Below, piece after piece: positions 53,962 through 61,995 of a stretch of DNA of 64,000 nucleotides. The position numbers and the translations under genes are program-made. The notes under the pieces were generated by a model. It did not search any database. It was not told the origin of the DNA and was given only the letters and a program-made list of their open reading frames with translations. The first letter of the stretch is position 1. The number at the start of each line of letters is the position of its first letter. The DNA is taken from the NCBI GenBank assembly GCA_963695705.1, contig CAVOHB010000004.1, forward strand, positions 496,001 to 560,000, given 5' to 3'. The DNA is from JBKPNJ01 sp963695705 (GTDB lineage: Bacteria > Actinomycetota > Actinomycetes > Propionibacteriales > Nocardioidaceae).

Positions 53962-53987
53962 ATAGCCGAAAAGCTATAGTCAATAGC
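53962..53987. promoter_or_regulatory. Candidate TetR operator: overlapping inverted repeats
   Basis: ATAGC at 53962, GCTAT at 53973 and ATAGC at 53983 form two overlapping dyads, 14 bases upstream of the hydrolase start. The AT-rich stretch would also suit a -10 region. Position and symmetry fit autoregulation by the TetR protein of this operon. Confidence 0.5.
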
Positions 53988-54019
53988 TAAGACTGGAAGG
54001 ATGTCTCCCGGTTCTGTGA

Positions 54020-55051
54020 TCACACCGCCTGCTCGGCGATGGGGTTCGCCATCTCGGCTGCGGACCGCAGGCGCTCGCGGGCGAGCTCGGCGAACTCACG
54101 GTCGATCTCGGCGGCGTACGCGCATCGCCCAAGGGCGACGGCGGCGACACTGGCGGAGGCGAGCCCGCCGAACGGCTCCCAGACGACGTCGTCGAATTCC
54201 GTTACCGCCTGGACCTGCCGCGCCATGAACTCCAACGGCTTCTGGTTCAGGTGCGCCGCCGATGCACGACCGGGCTTGTAGACGCGCGGGGCGGCGCGTC
54301 GCAGCGTGCCCTTGAGGCGCTCGCCGTCGGCGAGAGGTGCTCGCTGCCAGACGTTCGTGAGGCCGTGCTGATGCGTCCACCGGTATCGCATCGCGTCCCA
54401 CGCCTTCGCCGTCGGCACGGTCTCGCCGTCCAGGCTGAAGTACGGCCTCTCGTCCTGAGCTCCGTGGTCATTGGCGTACGTCGCGAGTGCCTCGAACATG
54501 TCGCCCGGCGGCCAGTACCACAGCCGATCCTGCGTCAGGTACTTTCTGGTCGCCGCGTTGCGTACGCCGCAGGCGTGGTTCGCCTGTTGCAGCGGCAGGC
54601 CGGTCCTTTGCCACTCTGCTCGCAGCCAGGTCTTCATCGGCGTTGCGCCGTCCGGACCCGTCGGGCGCCGCTGGTAGAGGCCGCACACCTCCGTCACCAC
54701 CGGGAACGCGCGGATCGTCCGTCCGTTGACGTTGCCCGCGATGTGAGCCAGACCCTTGTCCCAGGTGATCGCCTGGACGAACTCCCAGCCGGCGGAGTGC
54801 AGCAGAGGGTGGACGGTGGCCCAGCCGACCTCGGTATTCCAGAACCACAGGGTCGTGGCCGGGGTGGCAGCCAGCGTCCACGCTGCGATGTGCGGCGCGT
54901 ACCAGTCGGCCAGCCCGTCCGGACCCGTCGTGTCACCGTGGAAGCCGCGGACACCGTACGCACCGTCGCTGATGATCGTCGTCGGCGCGGGCCAGTCCGC
55001 ATAGGCGGCCAGGACATCCCCGTGATGGAACCGGTACTGCCGATCCGCCAC
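54020..55051 (-). CDS. Orphan site-specific DNA methyltransferase with variant catalytic motif
   Basis: 343 residues from GTG 55051. Motif IV is SDGAYG (residues 28-33) instead of the usual DPPY. Motif I near the C-terminus is VVWEPFGGLASASVAAV followed by CAYAAEIDREF, which fits the beta-class order (catalytic motif first). LNQKPLEFMARQV is motif X. The middle third (WFWNTEVGWATVHPLLHSAG, HIAGNVNGRTIRAFPVVTEV) is the probable target-recognition part. No restriction enzyme gene is adjacent. Begins three bases after the membrane protein stop. Confidence 0.82.
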   Translation of the reverse strand: MADRQYRFHHGDVLAAYADWPAPTTIISDGAYGVRGFHGDTTGPDGLADWYAPHIAAWTLAATPATTLWFWNTEVGWATVHPLLHSAGWEFVQAITWDKGLAHIAGNVNGRTIRAFPVVTEVCGLYQRRPTGPDGATPMKTWLRAEWQRTGLPLQQANHACGVRNAATRKYLTQDRLWYWPPGDMFEALATYANDHGAQDERPYFSLDGETVPTAKAWDAMRYRWTHQHGLTNVWQRAPLADGERLKGTLRRAAPRVYKPGRASAAHLNQKPLEFMARQVQAVTEFDDVVWEPFGGLASASVAAVALGRCAYAAEIDREFAELARERLRSAAEMANPIAEQAV

Positions 55052-55054
55052 GGG

Positions 55055-55321
55055 TCAGTCGTCCTCAGCCGGTGGCTCGACGCCAGTCAGGTCGGGCTCC
55101 GGCACGGCCGGCTCGGGCCGGGGACCCCATCCGGTGACCGCGTCACGGCACACGACGGCGATCGCGATGACCAGTCCCGCGAGGATGATCGCGAAGCCCA
55201 GTCCGAACCCGTAGTGCCCGTTGTTGATGCTCACCTTCAGCGCCCAGGCGAAGGCGACGCTCACGAGCCACGCCCAGCCGAGCGCGACGAGCATCAGAAC
55301 CAGCTTCGTCCGCTCAGTCAT
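55055..55321 (-). CDS. Small two-helix membrane protein
   Basis: 88 residues from ATG 55321: LVLMLVALGWAWLVSVAFAW and FGLGFAIILAGLVIAIAVV are membrane helices, with an acidic proline-rich tail. Transcribed with the DNA methyltransferase, which starts three bases later. Function unknown. The 275-base spacer to the divergent VC0807-like gene shows no further gene. Confidence 0.7.
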   Translation of the reverse strand: MTERTKLVLMLVALGWAWLVSVAFAWALKVSINNGHYGFGLGFAIILAGLVIAIAVVCRDAVTGWGPRPEPAVPEPDLTGVEPPAEDD

Positions 55322-55596
55322 GGCTCTGCTCCGTCGCCGAGTTCCGCCGGCCATCGCCGCCGTGGCACGCATGCTCACGTCAAGCGTGGCTCTGCGGTCC
55401 AGCGTCCGCCAACGGTAACGCAACCGGGCGGAACGCAGACCTGCGCCGCGCGGGGGGCGAGAGTGGCGAAGTGAGATATCTGCGACGTATCAGGCGTACA
55501 GTGAAATCACCGAGGGCATAGCACGCGGTCGTCAGTCTGTGTCTCCCCCGGCGCACGCCACGGACGGCTGTGGACAGCTGAGGACGGACCCCGAAC

Positions 55597-56250
55597 ATGG
55601 CGGTGCGCGGTACCCTCGAGACCCTCGAGCACGTTGTCCCGCCCCGCTTCAAAGCCGTCATGGCGCATCTGGCGCGCAGCCTGCTCACCGCCTGCGTGAT
55701 GCCCGCCGTCTTGTTCTACGTGTGTCTTGTGACAGTGAACGTCTGGGGCGCTCTGGCCGCCGGCCTCACCTGGTGCTACGGCGCCACCGCCTGGCGCATC
55801 ATCACCAAGCGACGGGCCTCTGGACTGCTCATTCTCTCGGCGATTCTGATGACGGCACGGACCGCCATCGCCTTCGGCAGCGGCGACACGTTCATCTACT
55901 TCCTCCAGCCGGTGGTGACCGACGCCCTGGTGGCCGGGGTCTTCCTGGTCTCGCTGGCCACAGCTCGTCCGGTCGTAGCACGGCTGGCCGCCGACTTCTA
56001 CCCGATGACCCACGACCTAGCCACCCGGCCAAGGATGCGCCGGCTCTTCTGGCACCTGACGCTGCTCTGGGGTCTGGTGTGCCTGGCCAAGGGTGGGGCC
56101 ACGCTCTGGCTGCTGACCTCTCAGTCGCTGGTCACCTTCGTGGTGGTGAAGAGCATCGTGCTTCTTTCGATGACACTGCTCGCGGTCACGGCGACCGTAT
56201 CCGCGGCCGCGTGGGTCGCGCGCAAGGAAGGGCTGCTCGCGACAGCCTGA
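55597..56250 (+). CDS. VC0807-like integral membrane protein
   Basis: 217 residues from ATG 55597. Five or six helices (ACVMPAVLFYVCLVTVNVWG, ALVAGVFLVSLATARPVVAR, LFWHLTLLWGLVCLAKGGAT) and the family-like RLAADFYPM loop. Proteins of this type are related to intracellular septation-type membrane proteins; function unknown. Convergent with the sulfatase gene. Confidence 0.65.
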   Translation: MAVRGTLETLEHVVPPRFKAVMAHLARSLLTACVMPAVLFYVCLVTVNVWGALAAGLTWCYGATAWRIITKRRASGLLILSAILMTARTAIAFGSGDTFIYFLQPVVTDALVAGVFLVSLATARPVVARLAADFYPMTHDLATRPRMRRLFWHLTLLWGLVCLAKGGATLWLLTSQSLVTFVVVKSIVLLSMTLLAVTATVSAAAWVARKEGLLATA

Positions 56251-56279
56251 CCCGCTGCGAGCGGTCAAGCAGGGATCCG

Positions 56280-57749
56280 CTAGTGACACCCTCCGCCCCG
56301 GCAAGAATGGTAGCGAGTGAGCAGGGCTTGCATCCGAGACAGCCGCGCCGCGAACGCCGGTACCTGGGCGAGGCTGTGCAACTCCCACGGGTCTCTGACC
56401 TCGTCGTAGAGCTCCGCCCGACCCTCGGGGTACTCGACGTACTTCCACCGGCGTTGCACGATGCCCCGGTAGTTGTAGCCGCCGTGGTTGTCACCCGTCT
56501 CCAGGACGATCGGTCTCGGCGACGTGGTTCGGGCGCGCTTGGCGGCACCCACGAGGCTGATCCCGTCGAAGCTGAAGGATCCCTGCGCCTCCTCGAAGTT
56601 GCTGAGATCCAGGATCGTCGGCGCGAGGTCGTGGATGCCCACGGCCATGTCCACCGTGCTTGCGTGCGGTAGTCCCGGCCCGCGGATGACCAACGGGATC
56701 TGCGTCGCGGGACTGTACGGCACGCTCTTGCCCTTGTAGATGCGATGCTGGCCGAGCATCACGCCGTTGTCCGAGACCAGGATGATCACGGTGTTGCGCA
56801 GCTCGTCCAACGCCGCGAGCGTGTCGAGGATGCGCCCGATCTGGTCGTCCACCGACAGTAGGGACTCCCGGCGCTGCGCGTTCTCCATCACCAGATTGCG
56901 GATCTGCCGGCGCGTGAGCAAGGGGTTGTGACGAACCGTGCGCGGTTTGTCGATGACGGACTCCTCGTTGAACGCGGGGTCCGTCCGGGGCGACGGGCCG
57001 TGGTACGTCCCGCGATAGCGAGGATCGACGAACGGTGTCGGCAAACCAGTGGGATCACCCGGATCATGCGGCGTTCCGCCGTGCGGAGCCAGGAATGACG
57101 TGATCAGCATGAATGGTTCGGTATCCGCGGCGTGCGCCCGGATGAACCGGCGCGTCAGCCTCCCGTACAGCTCAGAGGAGCCAACACCGTTGAAAAGCAC
57201 CGGGCGGCCATTGATATTGAGCATTCGATCGCGATAGTCATACACGGACACCACGGGGACATTCCACACGTCCCAGCCGGGCGGGACGTACTTGTCGTCA
57301 CCTAGCTCGTAGTCGTTGAGGTACTTCCCGATCCAACCCGTCGTGACCGCTCCTTCGAGCCATGTCGCCAGTGACTGGTGGTCATTGAACTCGAAGAATC
57401 CGCCGTCGGGTGGGCTATTCGTGCGTACGCCGTGGTTGTGGGAGTACTGGCCTGTCAGCAGGGAGGCCCGAGAGGGGCAGCACAGCGGATTCGGAGCGAA
57501 GGCCCGGGTGAACGAAACCCCGTGCGCGACGACTCTGTGCTGCACCTTCGGCATGAACAGGATGTCCGCCACGTTGGCATCGTCGAGCATGAGCACCAGG
57601 ACGTTCGGATGGCCCGGGTCGGCCGAATACGCATCGGCCGGAGCGCGGGCTTCGACCAGATGCTGCCCAGGCACGAACACCGCAAGGCACAAGAGGAACC
57701 CGACAGTCCTGCTGCGAGCAGTGCCTGCACGTCGTGAGCCACGCTTCAT
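56280..57749 (-). CDS. Secreted sulfatase (arylsulfatase family)
   Basis: 489 residues from ATG 57749. N-terminal signal sequence (TVGFLLCLAVFVPG). NVLVLMLDDANV supplies metal-binding aspartates. LCCPSRASLLTGQYSHNHGV is the sulfatase signature in which C90 becomes formylglycine. TVIILVSDNGVMLGQHRIYK completes the active site. The enzyme removes sulfate from an unknown ester outside the cell. Activation needs a formylglycine-generating enzyme, not encoded here. Confidence 0.93.
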   Translation of the reverse strand: MKRGSRRAGTARSRTVGFLLCLAVFVPGQHLVEARAPADAYSADPGHPNVLVLMLDDANVADILFMPKVQHRVVAHGVSFTRAFAPNPLCCPSRASLLTGQYSHNHGVRTNSPPDGGFFEFNDHQSLATWLEGAVTTGWIGKYLNDYELGDDKYVPPGWDVWNVPVVSVYDYRDRMLNINGRPVLFNGVGSSELYGRLTRRFIRAHAADTEPFMLITSFLAPHGGTPHDPGDPTGLPTPFVDPRYRGTYHGPSPRTDPAFNEESVIDKPRTVRHNPLLTRRQIRNLVMENAQRRESLLSVDDQIGRILDTLAALDELRNTVIILVSDNGVMLGQHRIYKGKSVPYSPATQIPLVIRGPGLPHASTVDMAVGIHDLAPTILDLSNFEEAQGSFSFDGISLVGAAKRARTTSPRPIVLETGDNHGGYNYRGIVQRRWKYVEYPEGRAELYDEVRDPWELHSLAQVPAFAARLSRMQALLTRYHSCRGGGCH

Positions 57750-57931
57750 TGGTCCCCCGGCCTCAAAAGCCCCCTAGGCTCACCCCGACGGTACGCTCGG
57801 CCGGTCCGGCGGACAGGCGATTGCTCGAACTCCCTGCCCGATGCCGGAATGTAGGGGGCCGATGGCACGATCCGCGGCGGCGACCTGCCCTGGTCCTACG
57901 CTGGTCCCTCTGCCGATGCGAGGGGGCACCC

Positions 57932-59437
57932 GTGGACGCGCACCAGCTGGACACGGTCCTCCTGGTGGGCACGAGCGTCCTCCTGGCGGCGATTCTCGGC
58001 GTACGGCTGTCCGTCCGGGCCGGACTGCCGAGCCTCTTGGTCTACCTCACGATCGGTGTCGTGCTCGGCGAGTCCGGCTTGGGAATCGAGTTCGACAGCG
58101 CCGACACAGCGCACGCGCTGGGGTTCGCCGCCCTGATCGTGATCCTGGCCGAAGGCGGCCTGACCACCAAGTGGGAAGAAGTGCGTCCCGCTATGAGGCT
58201 CGGGATCGCCCTCGCCACCTGCGGTGTCGCGATCAGCGTGACGGTCGTCGCGGTGGCCGCCCACTACCTGCTGGGACTCGAGTGGGAGCTGGCCGTGCTC
58301 CTCGGAGCCGTGACGTCGCCGACCGACGCGGCCGCGGTGTTCTCGGTGCTGCGGACGGTCCCGTTGAAGAAGAAGCTGCTGGGCGCACTCGAAGCAGAGT
58401 CCGGCCTCAACGACGCTCCGACGGTGCTGCTGGTGGTGCTGGTGAGTTCAGGGGACGCGCTGGAGCACGGTCCGGTCGTCTTCATCGCACTCGTCGCGTA
58501 CGAGCTCGTGGCGGGCGTACTGGCCGGGATTGCGGTCGGCGTGGCCGGCGCCCGGCTGATGCGGCGGGTCGCCCTCCCGGCCTCGGGGTTGTACCCGCTG
58601 ACGGTGATGGCGCTCGCGGTGTTCGCGTACGCCGGAACCTCGGCACTGCATGCGAGCGGGTTCGCCGCGGTCTACGTCGCAGCGCTGGTGCTCGGCAACT
58701 CCGAGCTGCCGCACCGCAACGCCACCCGGTCGTTCGCCGAGGGCATCGGCTGGCTCGCGCAGATCGGGCTGTTCGTGATGTTGGGGCTGCTCGCTTCGCC
58801 GGGCCGCTTCGAGCTGTGGCATGTCGGCGCCGGCCTCGTCGCCGGTCTCGTGCTCACGTTCGTCGCAAGACCCCTGTCGATCGCGGCATGCGCGTCCGTG
58901 CTGCGTATCCCCTGGCGGGAGCAGACATTCCTGGCGTGGGCGGGCCTGCGGGGTGCGGTGCCGATCGTGCTCGCCACCATCCCGTTGTCCGAGAGCGTCG
59001 ATCGGGCGACAGACCTGTTCAACCTGGTCTTCATCCTCGTCGTGGTGTTCACCCTTATCCAGGCACCCACCCTGCCCTGGGTCGCCCAGCGTCTCGGGGT
59101 CATCACCGTCGGAGAACCGCGTGACGTCGACGTCGAAGCGGCGCCGCTCGAGCGGATGGCGGCAGATCTGCTGCAGATCAAGATTCCACCCGCATCACGG
59201 CTGCACGGGGTGGAGGTCGGCGAGCTACGGCTGCCCGCCGGCGTCTCGTTGTCCCTGATCGTTCGCGGAGCCGGCAGTCTCGTCCCGGACACTCGAACCG
59301 TCCTGCGCCGCGGCGACGAGATACTCGTGGTGACTCCCCGCGGGCAGCGTGAGTCCGTGGAGCGCCGGATGCGCGCGGTCAGCCGGGGCGGTCGACTGGC
59401 GGGGTGGTTCGGGGAGGACGGGGCAGAACAGGAGTAG
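57932..59437 (+). CDS. K+/H+-type antiporter, CPA1 family with RCK_C domain
   Basis: 501 residues from GTG 57932 (GAGGGGG upstream). Membrane part has LLVYLTIGVVLGESGLGIEF, VTSPTDAAAVFSVL, SGLNDAPTVLLVV (ND motif) and WAGLRGAVPIVLAT. After about residue 400 a TrkA-C/RCK_C domain follows (ASRLHGVEVGELRLPAGVSL, VLRRGDEILVVTPRGQR). This is the NhaP2/CvrA arrangement that exports K+ or Na+ in exchange for H+. Confidence 0.92.
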   Translation: MDAHQLDTVLLVGTSVLLAAILGVRLSVRAGLPSLLVYLTIGVVLGESGLGIEFDSADTAHALGFAALIVILAEGGLTTKWEEVRPAMRLGIALATCGVAISVTVVAVAAHYLLGLEWELAVLLGAVTSPTDAAAVFSVLRTVPLKKKLLGALEAESGLNDAPTVLLVVLVSSGDALEHGPVVFIALVAYELVAGVLAGIAVGVAGARLMRRVALPASGLYPLTVMALAVFAYAGTSALHASGFAAVYVAALVLGNSELPHRNATRSFAEGIGWLAQIGLFVMLGLLASPGRFELWHVGAGLVAGLVLTFVARPLSIAACASVLRIPWREQTFLAWAGLRGAVPIVLATIPLSESVDRATDLFNLVFILVVVFTLIQAPTLPWVAQRLGVITVGEPRDVDVEAAPLERMAADLLQIKIPPASRLHGVEVGELRLPAGVSLSLIVRGAGSLVPDTRTVLRRGDEILVVTPRGQRESVERRMRAVSRGGRLAGWFGEDGAEQE

Positions 59438-59444
59438 CCGGCGG

Positions 59445-59969
59445 CTACCCCGTCCCACCAGCCGACTTCCTGGGTACGCAGACCCTCGCCGGTTTGGTGA
59501 GACGGATGTACGTCACGGCGTTCGCGTCGACCCCCCGGAACCGGTCGGCCACGATTACGTTGATACCGGGGCCCGGCAGGGACCGCTTCTTGACCACGGT
59601 GACCTTGCCCTGCAGCTGTTTCGCGACCAGGGTCACCGCGGGATCATGTCGGTCGGTGGCCCAGATCTGCACCGTCTTGACCCGGGCGTTCACGTCTCCG
59701 GCAAAGCCGGGACGGAAACCGTTCCTGCGCAGCGCGCGAAGAGTGTCGCCGGCCTTCCCGGGTATGTGCCCCGCGTTGAACACCGAGACACGCACCTCGC
59801 TGGTGTTGATGCGTTGTCCCGCCTTCACCGTTCTTTTGACGCAGGCGGCCCGATGCCCGGACTGGTCCCCATTGTTGTCGCTGAACAGGGCCGACCAGCC
59901 GTAGAAACCTGCCCCCAGCAGCAGGGCGAGAAGCACCATCATCGTGATCGTGGTTCGAAGGGCGCTCAC
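59445..59969 (-). CDS. LytR C-terminal domain protein
   Basis: 174 residues from GTG 59969, which overlaps the upstream stop as GTGA. One N-terminal anchor (MMVLLALLLGAGFYGW), then the LytR_C domain: INTSEVRVSVFNAGHIPGKA, GDTLRALRRNGF and VTLVAKQLQGKVTVVKK. Such proteins are cell-envelope associated, outside the membrane. Function unknown. Co-expressed with the VapB-like gene. Confidence 0.85.
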   Translation of the reverse strand: MSALRTTITMMVLLALLLGAGFYGWSALFSDNNGDQSGHRAACVKRTVKAGQRINTSEVRVSVFNAGHIPGKAGDTLRALRRNGFRPGFAGDVNARVKTVQIWATDRHDPAVTLVAKQLQGKVTVVKKRSLPGPGINVIVADRFRGVDANAVTYIRLTKPARVCVPRKSAGGTG

Positions 59970-60301
59970 CGCCGGATCCGCTGGCTGGCGGCTGGCCGCT
60001 CGGCTTTCACCACATGCACGCGCGCGTGCAGCAGTTGGCGTTGTTGCAGGGCGGCGCGCAACGCCCGGTGCAGCCCGTCCTCGAGGTAGAGGTCGCCCTC
60101 CCACTCAACGACGTGGGCGAACAGGTCACCGAAGAATGTCGAGTCCTCGTCGAGCAGAGCAGCAAGGTTGAGGGTGGCTTTGGTCGTGATCAGCTGGTCC
60201 AGCCGGATCTGCCTCGGCGGGAGCGCGGCCCAGTCGCGCTGGCGCAACCCGTGGTCGGGGTAGGGCCGCGCGTCACAGACGCCTTTGAAGATCACCGGCA
60301 C
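59966..60301 (-). CDS. VapB-like/ParB-like small protein
   Basis: 111 residues from GTG 60301 (GTG 60295 possible). Conserved stretches RPYPDHG, RQIRLDQLITTKATLNLAAL and WEGDLYLEDGLHRALRAALQ recall a small actinobacterial family often labelled VapB antitoxin, always before LytR_C genes. The EDGLHRALRA pattern is closer to ParB/sulfiredoxin-type binding than to VapB, and no toxin is present, so I treat the antitoxin name as doubtful. Confidence 0.7.
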   Translation of the reverse strand: MPVIFKGVCDARPYPDHGLRQRDWAALPPRQIRLDQLITTKATLNLAALLDEDSTFFGDLFAHVVEWEGDLYLEDGLHRALRAALQQRQLLHARVHVVKAERPAASQRIRR

Positions 60302-60522
60302 ATTCTAGGCATGAGGGCGGGTCCGCCCGGCCGCGCCGGCCGCGACGGATCAGGCGCTGCACCGGCAAAATGCCAGCCCGCACTGATCCCTGAGACGTCT
60401 TCACGACGACCGTGTCGGACGAGTTCCGCATCATAGGCGAGCACGACCGCTGGCACGCGGTCGCGGAGCCCCAGCTTGCGCAGCACCGAGGACACGTGTG
60501 TCTTGCCGGTTGCCTCGGTGAG
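60292..60522 (-). pseudogene. Truncated LuxR-family regulator, DNA-binding end only
   Basis: LTEATGKTHVSSVLRKLGLR then DRVPAVVLAYDAELVR is the second half of a LuxR helix-turn-helix including the recognition helix. Everything upstream (receiver or sensor and first helix) is missing: the reading breaks off at about 60522, just before a cluster of 21-bp tandem repeats. The frame then reads into a non-native tail ending at 60292. Confidence 0.7.
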
Positions 60523-60536
60523 CACGAGACGCCCCC

Positions 60537-60615
60537 CGCGATCCGACACTTATTTCACGCGATCCGACAGTTGTTGCGCGCGATCCGACAGTTAGAGTCG
60601 GCGATCCTGACACCC
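60537..60615. repeat. Tandem 21-bp repeats (locus B)
   Basis: Three units start at 60537, 60558 and 60579, plus a degenerate fourth. On the reverse strand the unit reads AAGTGTCGGATCGCG plus a variable tail, the same as locus A at 18493. It sits exactly where a LuxR gene has lost its 5' part. Confidence 0.8.
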
Positions 60616-60641
60616 GCAGAGGCAGGCGAGAGACCTACTGC

Positions 60642-61250
60642 CTAGCGGGGCGCCTCAAACCAGGGCTGTTTGAGATCGAAGAACTCGGGCTCGCCGACGC
60701 TGAGAGAGTCCATCTCCTCCATCATCGCCTTCAGCTCAGCTGGCGCCTCCTTCTGCTCGCCTTCGCGCGCTGCCGCTTCAGAGGTGAAGTACAGCGCGGT
60801 GGTGAAGGTGCCGCCGTCGTGCTCGACTCCTACGCTGCCGATGATGTCGGGGCGGAACGCCGCCCACTCCGCCGTGTCCCCTCCCATCAGCTCCCGGGCA
60901 CGGTCCGGATCGCTGGTACGGCCCTGAATGACCTGGACGAAGCCGGCCTCAGCGGGATCACCGTTGACGTCGACGTCGACCCGGGAGCTGTCGGCGAAGC
61001 TGACATCACCGGTGAACAAGGTGGACGTCTCCGACCACCACCGGTCCTGCTCCGGCCGTTCGCTGTTGCGCCGGGCGGCATCCTCGGACTCGAAGCGCAC
61101 AAGCGCGATGAATCTGCCGTCCTCGGTCACTCCCGCGGTGCTGCCGAGCCAGCCAGATGCACCGGGCTCCAGCTCCTCCGTCCATTTGTCGAGAGCCTCG
61201 CGGAGCTTTTCGGGTTCGGCTACCTGCCCTTTGATCACCTGTACGAACAC
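60642..61250 (-). CDS. Tandem-duplicated dimeric alpha/beta-barrel (ABM/EthD-like) protein
   Basis: 202 residues from ATG 61250. Two homologous halves: FVQVIKGQVAEPEKLREALD at residue 2 and FVQVIQGRTSDPDRARELMG at about 104, each followed by a strand ending FIALVRFES or FTTALYFTS. This is the ferredoxin-like fold of small monooxygenase-type proteins, normally a dimer, here fused in one chain. No catalytic residue stands out. Confidence 0.65.
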   Translation of the reverse strand: MFVQVIKGQVAEPEKLREALDKWTEELEPGASGWLGSTAGVTEDGRFIALVRFESEDAARRNSERPEQDRWWSETSTLFTGDVSFADSSRVDVDVNGDPAEAGFVQVIQGRTSDPDRARELMGGDTAEWAAFRPDIIGSVGVEHDGGTFTTALYFTSEAAAREGEQKEAPAELKAMMEEMDSLSVGEPEFFDLKQPWFEAPR

Positions 61251-61401
61251 TGCGTACTCCCTTCGGCTGACACCGGCTCCGCAATCGTGAAGCCCTGCGG
61301 TTTTGGACGCTACTACTGCACACTCCCCTGGTCGATACCCTCAGCCGCGGGGGGCTCATCAGGCTGCACGACGCTCGGCGAAGGGACGATGGGGAGTGGA
61401 C

Positions 61402-61800
61402 ATGCGGGAGATCAACCGCTCCGTGATCGAAGAGTTCCGGGCCGGCGGCGAGATCGAGGGCATGCATCGCGAACGTCTGGTACTGCTCACGACCGTTGGC
61501 CGCCGGACCGGGATGCGGCGGACGACACCGATGATGTTTCACGCCGAGGGCGACCGGCTGCTCGTCATCGCCTCGAACATCGGAGCCGCCAGGCACCCTG
61601 ACTGGTACCTCAATCTGCTGGCAGAGCCGCGAGTCGGTGTGGAACTGAGCCACGACGCCTATGACGCGGTGGCAACGACGACAGAAGGCGAGGAACGGGA
61701 GGTCCTGTGGGCCATGCTCAAGGCTACGTACCCGTTCTTCGTCGACCACGAGGCCAAGGCCGACCGCACCATTCCGGTCGTGGCGCTCACCCGGCTCTGA
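61402..61800 (+). CDS. Deazaflavin (F420)-dependent nitroreductase family protein
   Basis: 132 residues from ATG 61402 with GGGGAG five bases upstream. VLLTTVGRRTGMRRTTPMMF and VIASNIGAARHPDWYLNLLA, then RVGVELSHDAYDAVA, are the DDN/FDOR-A signature. It uses reduced F420 to reduce quinones or nitroaromatics. Cytoplasmic or membrane-associated; monocistronic. Supports F420 production in this organism. Confidence 0.9.
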   Translation: MREINRSVIEEFRAGGEIEGMHRERLVLLTTVGRRTGMRRTTPMMFHAEGDRLLVIASNIGAARHPDWYLNLLAEPRVGVELSHDAYDAVATTTEGEEREVLWAMLKATYPFFVDHEAKADRTIPVVALTRL

Positions 61801-61995
61801 CCATTCTCGGTGAGTCGGTCGGGGCTGAGCGCGCGTACCCGCGCGATTTAGATCTGCGGGCGGCCTGAGCCGGTGCGAGGCTCCTTTCGAAGCCGGCCTC
61901 CTGAACCCGGACCCGCCGGTCGTCGTTGTGATTCAGTGCCACAGCCGTAGCCGGCGGTGCCTGGCTACCGGTGCGGCCGAGCTAAGGGAGAGTCG

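Noticed and set aside
59966..60301. Toxin-antitoxin locus
   Set aside because: No toxin gene on either side; the partner is a LytR_C envelope protein.
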